Assembly (NCBI GenBank): GCA_045587785.1
Contig: JAZNDA010000119.1
Span: 1-12,262 of the forward strand
Source: RGIG8775 sp045587785
Lineage (GTDB): Bacteria; Bacillota; Clostridia; Oscillospirales; CAG-272
Reading direction: 5' to 3'
DNA: 12,262 nt
Within the stretch, counting starts at the first letter, position 1; each line of letters starts with the position of its first letter. Below are positions 1-5,352 of the stretch, piece by piece. The position numbers and the translations under genes were made by a program. The notes under the pieces are model-generated. The model made no database searches. It saw only the letters and a list, made by a program, of their open reading frames with translations, and was not told where the DNA came from.

Positions 1-15
1 TTTGATTGAACTCAT
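1..15 (-). CDS. Start of an unidentified gene, cut by the window edge
   Basis: Only the first five codons (M-S-S-I-K) are visible. The ATG at 15-13 overlaps the TGA stop (14-12) of the four-helix-bundle gene in an ATGA arrangement typical of translational coupling. An AAAGGAG ribosome site lies at 23-29, seven bases before the ATG and inside the 3' end of the upstream gene. Overlap plus a well-placed Shine-Dalgarno sequence makes a real second cistron likely, but its product cannot be known from this window. Confidence 0.5.
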
Positions 16-359
16 TTGTTTTCTCCTTTCGCCGTGTTGATGGAGGCGATCAACATTCTGCGGATCGTTCCACACTGATTGTATAACTCTTTTGCAATCT
101 CTCGGTCGAGTAATTCTGATTTTACAAATAATTCAAGCCAATATTCCGTTTCGTAGCACTCCTTTAGCGCAATTTGAAACTTGGCAATAAAGTCGGCTTT
201 GCTATGAGCATAATTTGCTTCGTGAATATTTGCGCCAATTGAGGTAGAGGAACGCTCTAACTGATTTACAAGAGAATAATGCCCTTTTATGCCATCACAC
301 GTTTTGATGACTTTTACCGCAAAATCGGTTGACAACTCTCGAAGTTTTGATTCTGCCAT
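12..359 (-). CDS. Four-helix bundle protein, S23 / Avd-like family
   Basis: A 115-residue all-alpha protein. It carries the family hallmark around residues 36-48 (R-S-S-T-S-I-G-A-N-I-H-E-A), matching the R..xSI.aNI.Ea signature of the four-helix bundle family. That family includes proteins encoded in 23S rRNA intervening sequences and the Avd accessory proteins of diversity-generating retroelements. The second half (about 57-78, K-F-x-I-A-L-K-E-C-Y-E-T-E-Y-W-L) is the conserved amphipathic helix. Length is normal for the family. No rRNA, reverse transcriptase or variable repeat is visible nearby, so neither known role can be assigned; family members are thought to bind nucleic acid. It has its own strong promoter (383-411) and a moderate ribosome site (AAAGG/GGTG just before the ATG). 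It is probably coupled to the gene that starts at 15. The palindrome array begins one base upstream of its -35 box. Confidence 0.85.
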   Translation of the reverse strand: MAESKLRELSTDFAVKVIKTCDGIKGHYSLVNQLERSSTSIGANIHEANYAHSKADFIAKFQIALKECYETEYWLELFVKSELLDREIAKELYNQCGTIRRMLIASINTAKGENK

Positions 360-382
360 AGTAACACCGCCTTTCTGCCGTT

Positions 383-411
383 ATTATATCATAAATTCGA
401 TATTTAATCAA
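383..411 (-). promoter_or_regulatory. Sigma-A promoter of the four-helix bundle gene
   Basis: On the minus strand, -35 TTGATT (411-406), a 17-bp spacer and -10 TATAAT (388-383) preceded by TGA, so also an extended -10. Predicted transcription start is near 376, giving a leader of about 17 bases before the ATG at 359. Confidence 0.75.
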
Positions 412-600
412 GTGAAATATTCGGCGTGCGCCGAATGTGAAATAATTTCCTTGCGGAAATTGTGAAATATCTCCCGCCGCCTACGGCTTTGGTCGATGTG
501 AAATGAAATTTGCCCACATTCGCGCCAGCGAATATTTCACATTTGCGGAGCAAATATTTCACAGCGAAGCTATTTCACTTGCCCGAAGGGCAAATTTCAC
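412..600. repeat. Ordered array of small palindromes separated by a GTGAAAT heptamer
   Basis: The heptamer GTGAAAT occurs at 412, 437, 462 and 498. Its reverse complement ATTTCAC occurs at 534, 556, 572 and 594, so the array has four copies in each orientation around a switch near 505-533. Six of the gaps hold a perfect palindromic hairpin: 419-436 (ATTCGGC/GCCGAAT), 444-461 (AATTTCC/GGAAATT), 518-533 (ATTCGC/GCGAAT), 541-555 (ATTTGC/GCAAAT), 563-571 (AGC/GCT, loop GAA) and 579-593 (TTGCCC/GGGCAA, loop GAA). The gap at 469-497 holds an imperfect hairpin with core GCCG/CGGC. A 12-bp long-range inverted repeat joins 504-515 to 588-599. There is no convincing coding capacity. The array fills the space between the four-helix gene promoter and the tRNA terminator. 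Function is unknown. It could be a non-autonomous mobile repeat or a structured RNA/DNA element; the regular plan argues against chance. Confidence 0.85.
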
Positions 601-601
601 T

Positions 602-637
602 GAAAAAAGCCATTCGCTTTTGCGAATGGCTTTTTTC
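602..637 (-). terminator. Intrinsic terminator of tRNA-Trp (bidirectional)
   Basis: A perfect 16-bp stem (602-617 / 622-637) with a 4-base loop and a T run on either strand. It starts one base after the encoded CCA of the tRNA, so its main role is to end the tRNA transcript. The inverted symmetry would also stop plus-strand transcription leaving the palindrome array. Confidence 0.9.
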
Positions 638-638
638 T

Positions 639-714
639 TGGCAGGGGCAGGAGGATTCGAACCCGCGACCCACGGTTTTGGAGACCGGTACTCTACCAGC
701 TGAGCTATACCCCT
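639..714 (-). tRNA. tRNA-Trp, anticodon CCA
   Basis: The minus-strand cloverleaf reads as follows: acceptor AGGGGTA with TGCCCCT, D stem GCTC/GAGT, anticodon stem CCGGT/ACCGT around loop CTCCAAA (anticodon CCA, tryptophan), T arm GCGGG-TTCGAAT-CCTCC, discriminator G at 642, and CCA encoded at 641-639. The whole is 76 nt. Two stem positions do not pair: C27:U43 at the top of the anticodon stem and one C:C in the T stem. There is also a G-U pair in each of the acceptor, D and T stems. Promoter and terminator are both intact, which favours a functional gene over a decayed copy. Confidence 0.92.
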
Positions 715-731
715 GTATTTTCGACCTTGAC

Positions 732-760
732 ATTATATCACATTCTTTTTGCTTTTGCAA
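732..760 (-). promoter_or_regulatory. Sigma-A promoter of tRNA-Trp
   Basis: On the minus strand, -35 TTGCAA (760-755), a 17-bp spacer and a consensus -10 TATAAT (737-732). The expected start is about 10 bases before the mature tRNA 5' end at 714. Confidence 0.8.
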
Positions 761-810
761 GGGGTTTTTGAAAATTTCTTCGTCTTTTCTGAATTTTTTT
801 CTCATAGACT

Positions 811-835
811 TGCTATAAGAGCTTATCGAAAGGAA
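811..835 (+). promoter_or_regulatory. Possible extended -10 promoter and RBS of the flippase gene
   Basis: TG at 811-812 followed after one base by TATAAG (814-819) forms an extended -10; no good -35 is seen 17 bp upstream. AAAGGAA at 829-835 is a ribosome site five bases before the ATG at 841. If transcription starts near 826 the leader is very short. Confidence 0.4.
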
Positions 836-840
836 CTTCT

Positions 841-2403
841 ATGAAAAAATTAAGAAAATTTATACTGAGCGCACTGATGCTTTGCGGCGTCTCTTTTCTT
901 ATGAGGACGGTAAACGTCAGCTTCAACGTCTACGTTTCCAACCGCGCAGGTGCCGAGACCATGGGGCTGTATTCCCTTCTTTCGGGCGTGTACGGCTTCG
1001 CCTTGACCTTTGCCACCTCGGGCATCAGTCTTGCTACCATGCGGCTTGTTGCCGAGGCTATGGGAGTTGGTGACACGCGTCGCGTGCGAAAATCTTTAAA
1101 ATATTGTCTGATCTACAGTCTCACCTTCGGCACAGCCGCCTCGGTTCTTCTCTTTATACTTGCAAAGCCGATCGCCATACATCTACTGGATGACGTCCGC
1201 ACCTTGATGCCCATTCGCATCCTTTCGTTTTCCCTCTTGCCCATTTCTCTGACCTCGGTCTTTGGTGGCTATTTTACCGCCGTCAGACGCGTATACAAAA
1301 ATGCCGCTGTGCAAGTCGCCGAGCAAGCCATCCGTATTTTTTCCATTTCTCAGCTGCTTACTCTGCTCCTTCCGCGGGGCATGGAAGCCGCCTGCATTGC
1401 ACTTGCCGCAGGGGGTGTCATTGCCGACTTTTGCTCTTTTTTCATGTCATTTGTCACGTTTCTATTGGACAAAAGCAAAAAAGATACATCAAAGAGTGTT
1501 CCATGTGATACAGAAACGAGGCGTTTGCCACAAAAACTTTTATCGATCGCACTTCCTGTTGCCCTGAGTGCTTGCGCAAGATCGGGCCTCATTTCCCTTG
1601 AACACGTACTCATTCCCATTGGTCTTAGAAAAAGCGGCAGTTCGCGAGAGCACGCCTTGGCAGCCTACGGCACACTGCAAAGCATGGCACTCCCCATCAT
1701 CCTTTTCCCCTCCGCTCTCATTGGCTCTTTCTCGGGACTTCTTGTCCCCGAAATAACAGAATGCCGTGTCAAAAACAATACACGGCAAATTCGGTATATC
1801 AGTGAGCGTGTTCTCCAACTTTCCCTGCTGTTTTCTGTCGGCGTTGCGGGTGTCATGATTTTCTTTTCGCGCGAGATTGGCGACGTGATCTATCCCGGCA
1901 AAAACGCAGACCAATATATTCGGCTTTTGGCACCGCTCATTCCCATCATGTACATTGACTCGGGCGTGGACGCCATTTTGAAAGGAATGGGAAAGCAGCT
2001 CTACAGCATGATCGTCAACATTGTGGATGCCGCACTCTCGGTCATTCTTGTCTGGATACTTTTACCCAAGTACGGTATATACGGCTTCATCATCACCATA
2101 TACGTCACCGAAACCGTAAATACCGTTCTCAGCGTTTCCAAGCTTTTGACCGTCTCACTCATCAAGCCAAAGCTTTGCAAGTGGATATTGGGACCTCTTT
2201 TTTGCATTGTGGGTGCCACCTGCACAGCAAGGCTACTCTTGCCGTCCCCCACATTTTATACGCCGAGCGCACTGACCCTTACGCTTCACATTATCCTTGT
2301 CGCGGCGCTTTATTTTTTGTTTTTGACACTTTGCCATACACTTGACAAAGAGGATCTTGATTGGGCTGTAAAAATACTCAGAAAAGAAAAAACCAATCAG
2401 TAA
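841..2403 (+). CDS. Polysaccharide/lipid flippase of the SpoVB-MurJ (MOP) superfamily
   Basis: A 520-residue integral membrane protein with about 12-14 predicted hydrophobic spans. A basic N-terminus (M-K-K-L-R-K) leads into the first helix. The N-terminal region (about residues 15-75, with NVSFNVYVSNRAGAE, GLYSLLSGVYGF and R-L-V-A-E-A) resembles Firmicutes polysaccharide-biosynthesis/SpoVB-like transporters of the MOP superfamily, whose members flip lipid-linked cell-wall or glycan precursors across the cytoplasmic membrane. The Y-G-I-Y-G motif near residue 417 in a late helix is typical of the polysaccharide C-terminal domain. Length fits the family (about 500-550). The substrate cannot be told from sequence: lipid II, a teichoic or exopolysaccharide carrier, or a sporulation role are all possible. 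No glycosyltransferases sit beside it. The gene converges with lexA and its last 7 bp overlap the lexA 3' end. No terminator is seen at this junction. Confidence 0.85.
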   Translation: MKKLRKFILSALMLCGVSFLMRTVNVSFNVYVSNRAGAETMGLYSLLSGVYGFALTFATSGISLATMRLVAEAMGVGDTRRVRKSLKYCLIYSLTFGTAASVLLFILAKPIAIHLLDDVRTLMPIRILSFSLLPISLTSVFGGYFTAVRRVYKNAAVQVAEQAIRIFSISQLLTLLLPRGMEAACIALAAGGVIADFCSFFMSFVTFLLDKSKKDTSKSVPCDTETRRLPQKLLSIALPVALSACARSGLISLEHVLIPIGLRKSGSSREHALAAYGTLQSMALPIILFPSALIGSFSGLLVPEITECRVKNNTRQIRYISERVLQLSLLFSVGVAGVMIFFSREIGDVIYPGKNADQYIRLLAPLIPIMYIDSGVDAILKGMGKQLYSMIVNIVDAALSVILVWILLPKYGIYGFIITIYVTETVNTVLSVSKLLTVSLIKPKLCKWILGPLFCIVGATCTARLLLPSPTFYTPSALTLTLHIILVAALYFLFLTLCHTLDKEDLDWAVKILRKEKTNQ

Positions 2404-2999
2404 TAGCGCACCACAGCGATCACCTTGCCAAGCATTGTAAGTTCGTCGACCACGATGGATTGAAATTCGGGATTTTCAGGTCTGAGCCGAAAACGTCCGT
2501 TTTCCTTAAAAAAGGTCTTTACCGTTGCCTCATCCTCTATCATGACCACAACGATATCGCCGTTTTCGGCATAATCGCTCCTCTCAACCACTACATAATC
2601 ACCATCGCATATCCCCGCCATGATCATACTCGTTCCGCTCACGCGCAAAGCAAACAGATCTTCTGAAGAATATTTTGTTTTGTTTGGGGAAAAATCAAGA
2701 TAGCCATCAAAATTTTCAGAGGCGAGAATGGGGACACCTGCCGTTACTTTTCCAAGAATAGGTACACGGTCTGCCATATCTTTCTCCGGATAAATCAAAG
2801 TAATGGCGCGGCTTTTTCCTTCCTCAATGCGGATATATCCCAGCTTTTCAAGTCGGTGCAGATACAAGTGCACCGTTGACGGGCTTTTATACCCGAGGGC
2901 ACCCGAGATATCACGTACACTCGGCGCATATCCGTTTTCGCTTATGGAGCTTTTTATGTGATTCAAAACACGTTGTTCCCGCACACCTATTTTTTTCAT
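2397..2999 (-). CDS. lexA: SOS repressor LexA
   Basis: Two-domain repressor, 200 residues from the chosen ATG. Residues about 4-68 form the winged-helix DNA-binding domain (A-P-S-V-R-D-I... K-S-P-S-T-V-H-L-Y-L-H-R-L-E). The C-terminal S24 peptidase domain has the self-cleavage bond A87-G88 in V-T-A-G-V-P-I, the catalytic serine S124 in S-G-T-S-M and the catalytic lysine K161 in A-T-V-K-T-F-F. DNA damage-activated RecA stimulates self-cleavage, which derepresses SOS genes. The usual G-D-S-M is G-T-S-M here. A TTG two codons upstream (3005) is in frame, but GAGG at 3008-3011 is spaced about 8 bases from the ATG and only 2 from the TTG, so the ATG is preferred. No classical GAAC-N4-GTTC SOS box was seen in the upstream region, which is mostly occupied by a putative MITE. 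Confidence 0.93.
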   Translation of the reverse strand: MKKIGVREQRVLNHIKSSISENGYAPSVRDISGALGYKSPSTVHLYLHRLEKLGYIRIEEGKSRAITLIYPEKDMADRVPILGKVTAGVPILASENFDGYLDFSPNKTKYSSEDLFALRVSGTSMIMAGICDGDYVVVERSDYAENGDIVVVMIEDEATVKTFFKENGRFRLRPENPEFQSIVVDELTMLGKVIAVVRYY

Positions 3000-3024
3000 G
3001 ATCAAGACCTCAAATCCTTATTTT

Positions 3025-3280
3025 TAGGGTGACAGTAGATATACAAACCCGCTGTCACTTACTCTTTTTGGCGCTTTTTGCGCCTGCCTTCCTCGCAAGG
3101 CAAACACAAAAATCACACAAAAATATCGGCGTGACAGTTCGAAGAATTTATAAAAGAGCAGATTTTGCTGGGGTCGAGAAAAAAAGTCGATGGAATATAC
3201 CAATATTCCGAGGCTTTTTGACGATGAATGGCGCAAAATATGCCTTTTATAAACGATTTCGTATATCTACTGTCATCCTA
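3025..3280. mobile_element. Putative MITE with 20-bp terminal inverted repeats, upstream of lexA
   Basis: The left end TAGGGTGACAGTAGATATAC (3025-3044) matches the reverse complement of the right end (3261-3280) at 19 of 20 positions, with a perfect 15-bp core. If the outer TA on each side is a duplicated target, the element is 252 bp (3027-3278), the pattern of Tc1/mariner/IS630-type elements. The interior has no transposase and no convincing ORF but is rich in palindromes: 3070-3084 (GGCGC/GCGCC), 3085-3102 (TGCCTT/AAGGCA), 3192-3209 (GGAATAT/ATATTCC), and a nested inverted repeat TTTATAAAAG at 3147-3156 with its complement at 3244-3253. Further TGACAG/CTGTCA copies lie at 3132 and 3052. 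It fills most of the lexA-pckG intergenic region. Alternative: a large regulatory inverted repeat native to the lexA promoter. Confidence 0.65.
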
Positions 3281-3371
3281 TACACAAAATTATTTTAGCA
3301 CATTTTTGTATGTTTGTAAAGAATTATTTTGTGCAGATAAAATTGTCCGAGTTTGTTAATAATATGTAACC

Positions 3372-3414
3372 TTTCAAAAATATGCTTGAAAAATGGAAAG
3401 TTTTGTAGTATTAT
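3372..3414 (+). promoter_or_regulatory. Promoter of pckG with a possible operator
   Basis: -35 TTGAAA (3386-3391), a 17-bp spacer and -10 TATTAT (3409-3414). Transcription should start near 3421, giving a leader of about 57 bases. The -35 box is also the right half of an inverted repeat TTTCAA-8-TTGAAA (3372-3391), a possible repressor or activator site. The ribosome site AAAGGAG (3464-3470) is seven bases before the ATG. The stretch 3281-3371 is AT-rich with nothing else recognisable. Confidence 0.7.
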
Positions 3415-3477
3415 ATAAACTGGAGTACGTTGGATTTATCATAACAAATCACGATTACCACACAAAGGAGAAAAGGT

Positions 3478-5277
3478 ATGACAAAAATAACATCTAACAA
3501 ATTTGTGAATAGCTGGATCAAAGAAATGGCAGCTATGACACAACCCGACAAAATCGTTCTCATTGACGGTTCTGAGGCTCAGGCTGATGCCCTTCGCGCT
3601 GAGGCTTGCTCCACAGGCGAGATCATTAAGCTTAATCAGGAAGCACTTCCCGGCTGCTATCTTCACAGAACTGCTGTGAATGACGTTGCCCGTGTTGAAG
3701 GCAGAACCTTTATCTGCACATCCAAGAAAGAGGATGCAGGTAATATCAACAACTGGATGGATCCCACAGAGTGCAAGGAAAAGCTGTCCAAGCTCTACAA
3801 AGGCTCTATGAAGGGACGCACCATGTACGTTATTCCCTATTCCATGAGTGTAGTCGGATCTCCTTTTGCAAAGTACGGTATTGAGTTGACAGACTCTATC
3901 TACGTTGTTCTTAACATGCTGATCATGACACGTGTCGGTCTTGACGTCCTTAAAGCTCTTGGTGATAGCGACGACTACATCAAGGGTCTTCACGCAAGAG
4001 CTGACATTGATGAAGAAAACAGATATATCGTTCACTTCCCCGAGGAAAACACCATTTGGTCGGTCAACTCCGGCTACGGCGGAAACGTTCTTCTTGGTAA
4101 GAAGTGCTTTGCTCTGCGTATTGCATCCTACCTTGGACGCAATGAGGGCTGGATGGCTGAGCATATGCTCATTCTCGGTGTTGAATACCCTGATGGCGAT
4201 ATCAAGTATATCAGCGCGGCATTCCCCTCTGCATGCGGCAAGACCAACCTTGCTATGCTGATCCCGCCCGAGATCTATCAGAAGAAGGGTTACAAGGTTT
4301 GGTGTGTCGGTGATGACATTGCTTGGCTCCGCGTCGGCGAGGACGGCAGACTGTGGGCAGTTAACCCCGAGAACGGCTTCTTCGGTGTTGCTCCCGGTAC
4401 CAACGACAAGTCTAACCCCAATGCACTTGCCACCTGCATGAAGGATACCATCTTTACCAACGTTTGCCACGATCTGGACAACAACACGGTTTGGTGGGAA
4501 GGCCTTGACAACAATCCTCCCAAGAACGCTAAGAACTGGCGCGGCGAGGACTGGGATTACAAGACCTACGATAAGAACGACAAGGTTAGGACCGCAGGCG
4601 CTCATCCTAACTCCCGTTTCACAGCAAAGGCTATCAACTGTCCTTGCATCTCCAAGGAGTTCAACAATCCCGCAGGCGTTCCGATCTCTGCTATCGTATT
4701 TGGCGGACGCCGTGCTAAGACCGCTCCTCTGGTATACCAGTCCACAAGCTGGCAGAACGGTACTTTCGTAGGCTCTATCATGGCTTCCGAGACAACGGCT
4801 GCTGCTGCAGGGGCTGTCGGCGTGGTTCGCCGCGACCCCATGGCTATGCGTCCCTTCGTTGGTTATGATATGGGTGACTACTGGGCACACTGGCTCAAGA
4901 TGGGCACAAAGATTCCCCACGCACCCAAGATCTTCCACGTCAACTGGTTCCGTACCGATGATGAGGGCAACTTCATCTGGCCCGGCTTCGGTGACAATAT
5001 GCGTGTGCTTGACTGGATCCTTGCACGTTGCGAGAACAAGGTAGAGGCTACCATCACGCCCATCGGTTACGTTCCCAAGGCCGAGGACATCAACATTGAG
5101 GGGCTTGAGGATGTTTCGCTTGAAACCATCAAGGGTCTTCTGAGCGTTGACATTGACTCCTGGCTTGAGGACATTGCCAACATCAAGGATTTCTACGCAC
5201 AGGTTGGCGACAGAGTTCCTGAAACTCTTTATGACGAGCTTGCCGCTCTTGAAGCAAGACTGAACGCCGCAAAGTAA
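3478..5277 (+). CDS. pckG: Phosphoenolpyruvate carboxykinase, GTP-dependent
   Basis: Interconverts oxaloacetate + GTP and PEP + CO2 + GDP in the cytosol; in fermenters it may run towards oxaloacetate to fix CO2. Its 599 residues match the full GTP-class length (about 600). Diagnostic motifs are in order: substrate arginine R72 in D-V-A-R-V-E-G-R; G-Y-G-G-N at 199-203; the Mn-ligand region L-G-K-K-C-F-A-L-R (K208/K209) and E-H-M (H229); the P-loop with reactive cysteine F-P-S-A-C-G-K-T-N (249-257, C253, K255, T256); G-D-D-I-A-W (278-283) for metal binding; R-F-T-A; and the late H-V-N-W-F-R ... W-P-G-F-G-D-N-M-R guanine-pocket segment. The P-loop is the GTP-class type, not the G-x-G-T-G-K-T of ATP-class PckA. 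It is a single-gene unit with its own promoter and terminator. The codon choice looks optimised, suggesting high expression. Confidence 0.97.
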   Translation: MTKITSNKFVNSWIKEMAAMTQPDKIVLIDGSEAQADALRAEACSTGEIIKLNQEALPGCYLHRTAVNDVARVEGRTFICTSKKEDAGNINNWMDPTECKEKLSKLYKGSMKGRTMYVIPYSMSVVGSPFAKYGIELTDSIYVVLNMLIMTRVGLDVLKALGDSDDYIKGLHARADIDEENRYIVHFPEENTIWSVNSGYGGNVLLGKKCFALRIASYLGRNEGWMAEHMLILGVEYPDGDIKYISAAFPSACGKTNLAMLIPPEIYQKKGYKVWCVGDDIAWLRVGEDGRLWAVNPENGFFGVAPGTNDKSNPNALATCMKDTIFTNVCHDLDNNTVWWEGLDNNPPKNAKNWRGEDWDYKTYDKNDKVRTAGAHPNSRFTAKAINCPCISKEFNNPAGVPISAIVFGGRRAKTAPLVYQSTSWQNGTFVGSIMASETTAAAAGAVGVVRRDPMAMRPFVGYDMGDYWAHWLKMGTKIPHAPKIFHVNWFRTDDEGNFIWPGFGDNMRVLDWILARCENKVEATITPIGYVPKAEDINIEGLEDVSLETIKGLLSVDIDSWLEDIANIKDFYAQVGDRVPETLYDELAALEARLNAAK

Positions 5278-5294
5278 ACTTCAATTAGCAAAAC

Positions 5295-5331
5295 AAATAC
5301 CCGACAGATGTTACGTCTGTCGGGTATTTTT
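5295..5331 (+). terminator. Bidirectional terminator between pckG and the HAD gene
   Basis: A 12-bp stem ATACCCGACAGA (5297-5308) / TCTGTCGGGTAT (5316-5327) with a 7-base loop and a T tract after it on the plus strand. Flanking A-rich bases extend the stem to AAATAC/GTATTT, so it could also stop minus-strand transcription from the converging HAD gene, which ends at 5353. Confidence 0.92.
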
Positions 5332-5352
5332 GTACTTGTTTACACGTATTCG

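Noticed and set aside
412..600. CRISPR array
   Set aside because: The repeated unit is only 7 bp, inverts half-way, and the gaps are palindromes of unequal length rather than unique spacers; no cas genes are seen.
503..818. Small open frames across the palindromes, terminator and tRNA
   Set aside because: They run through a terminator and a tRNA gene on the opposite strand and have no ribosome site.
3000..3005. TTG start two codons upstream for lexA
   Set aside because: The GAGG ribosome site is only two bases away from it but ideally spaced to the ATG at 2999.
3024..3298. Short open frames (70 and 89 codons) within the putative MITE
   Set aside because: They lack ribosome sites, have low-complexity or palindrome-derived sequence, and resemble no transposase.
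3421..3477. Riboswitch in the pckG leader
   Set aside because: The leader is only about 57 bases, with no conserved aptamer or terminator/antiterminator pair visible.
3439..4938. A 499-codon open frame antisense to pckG
   Set aside because: It lies wholly opposite an intact, motif-rich PEP carboxykinase gene, shows no family resemblance, and is explained by the codon bias of pckG keeping the reverse frame open.
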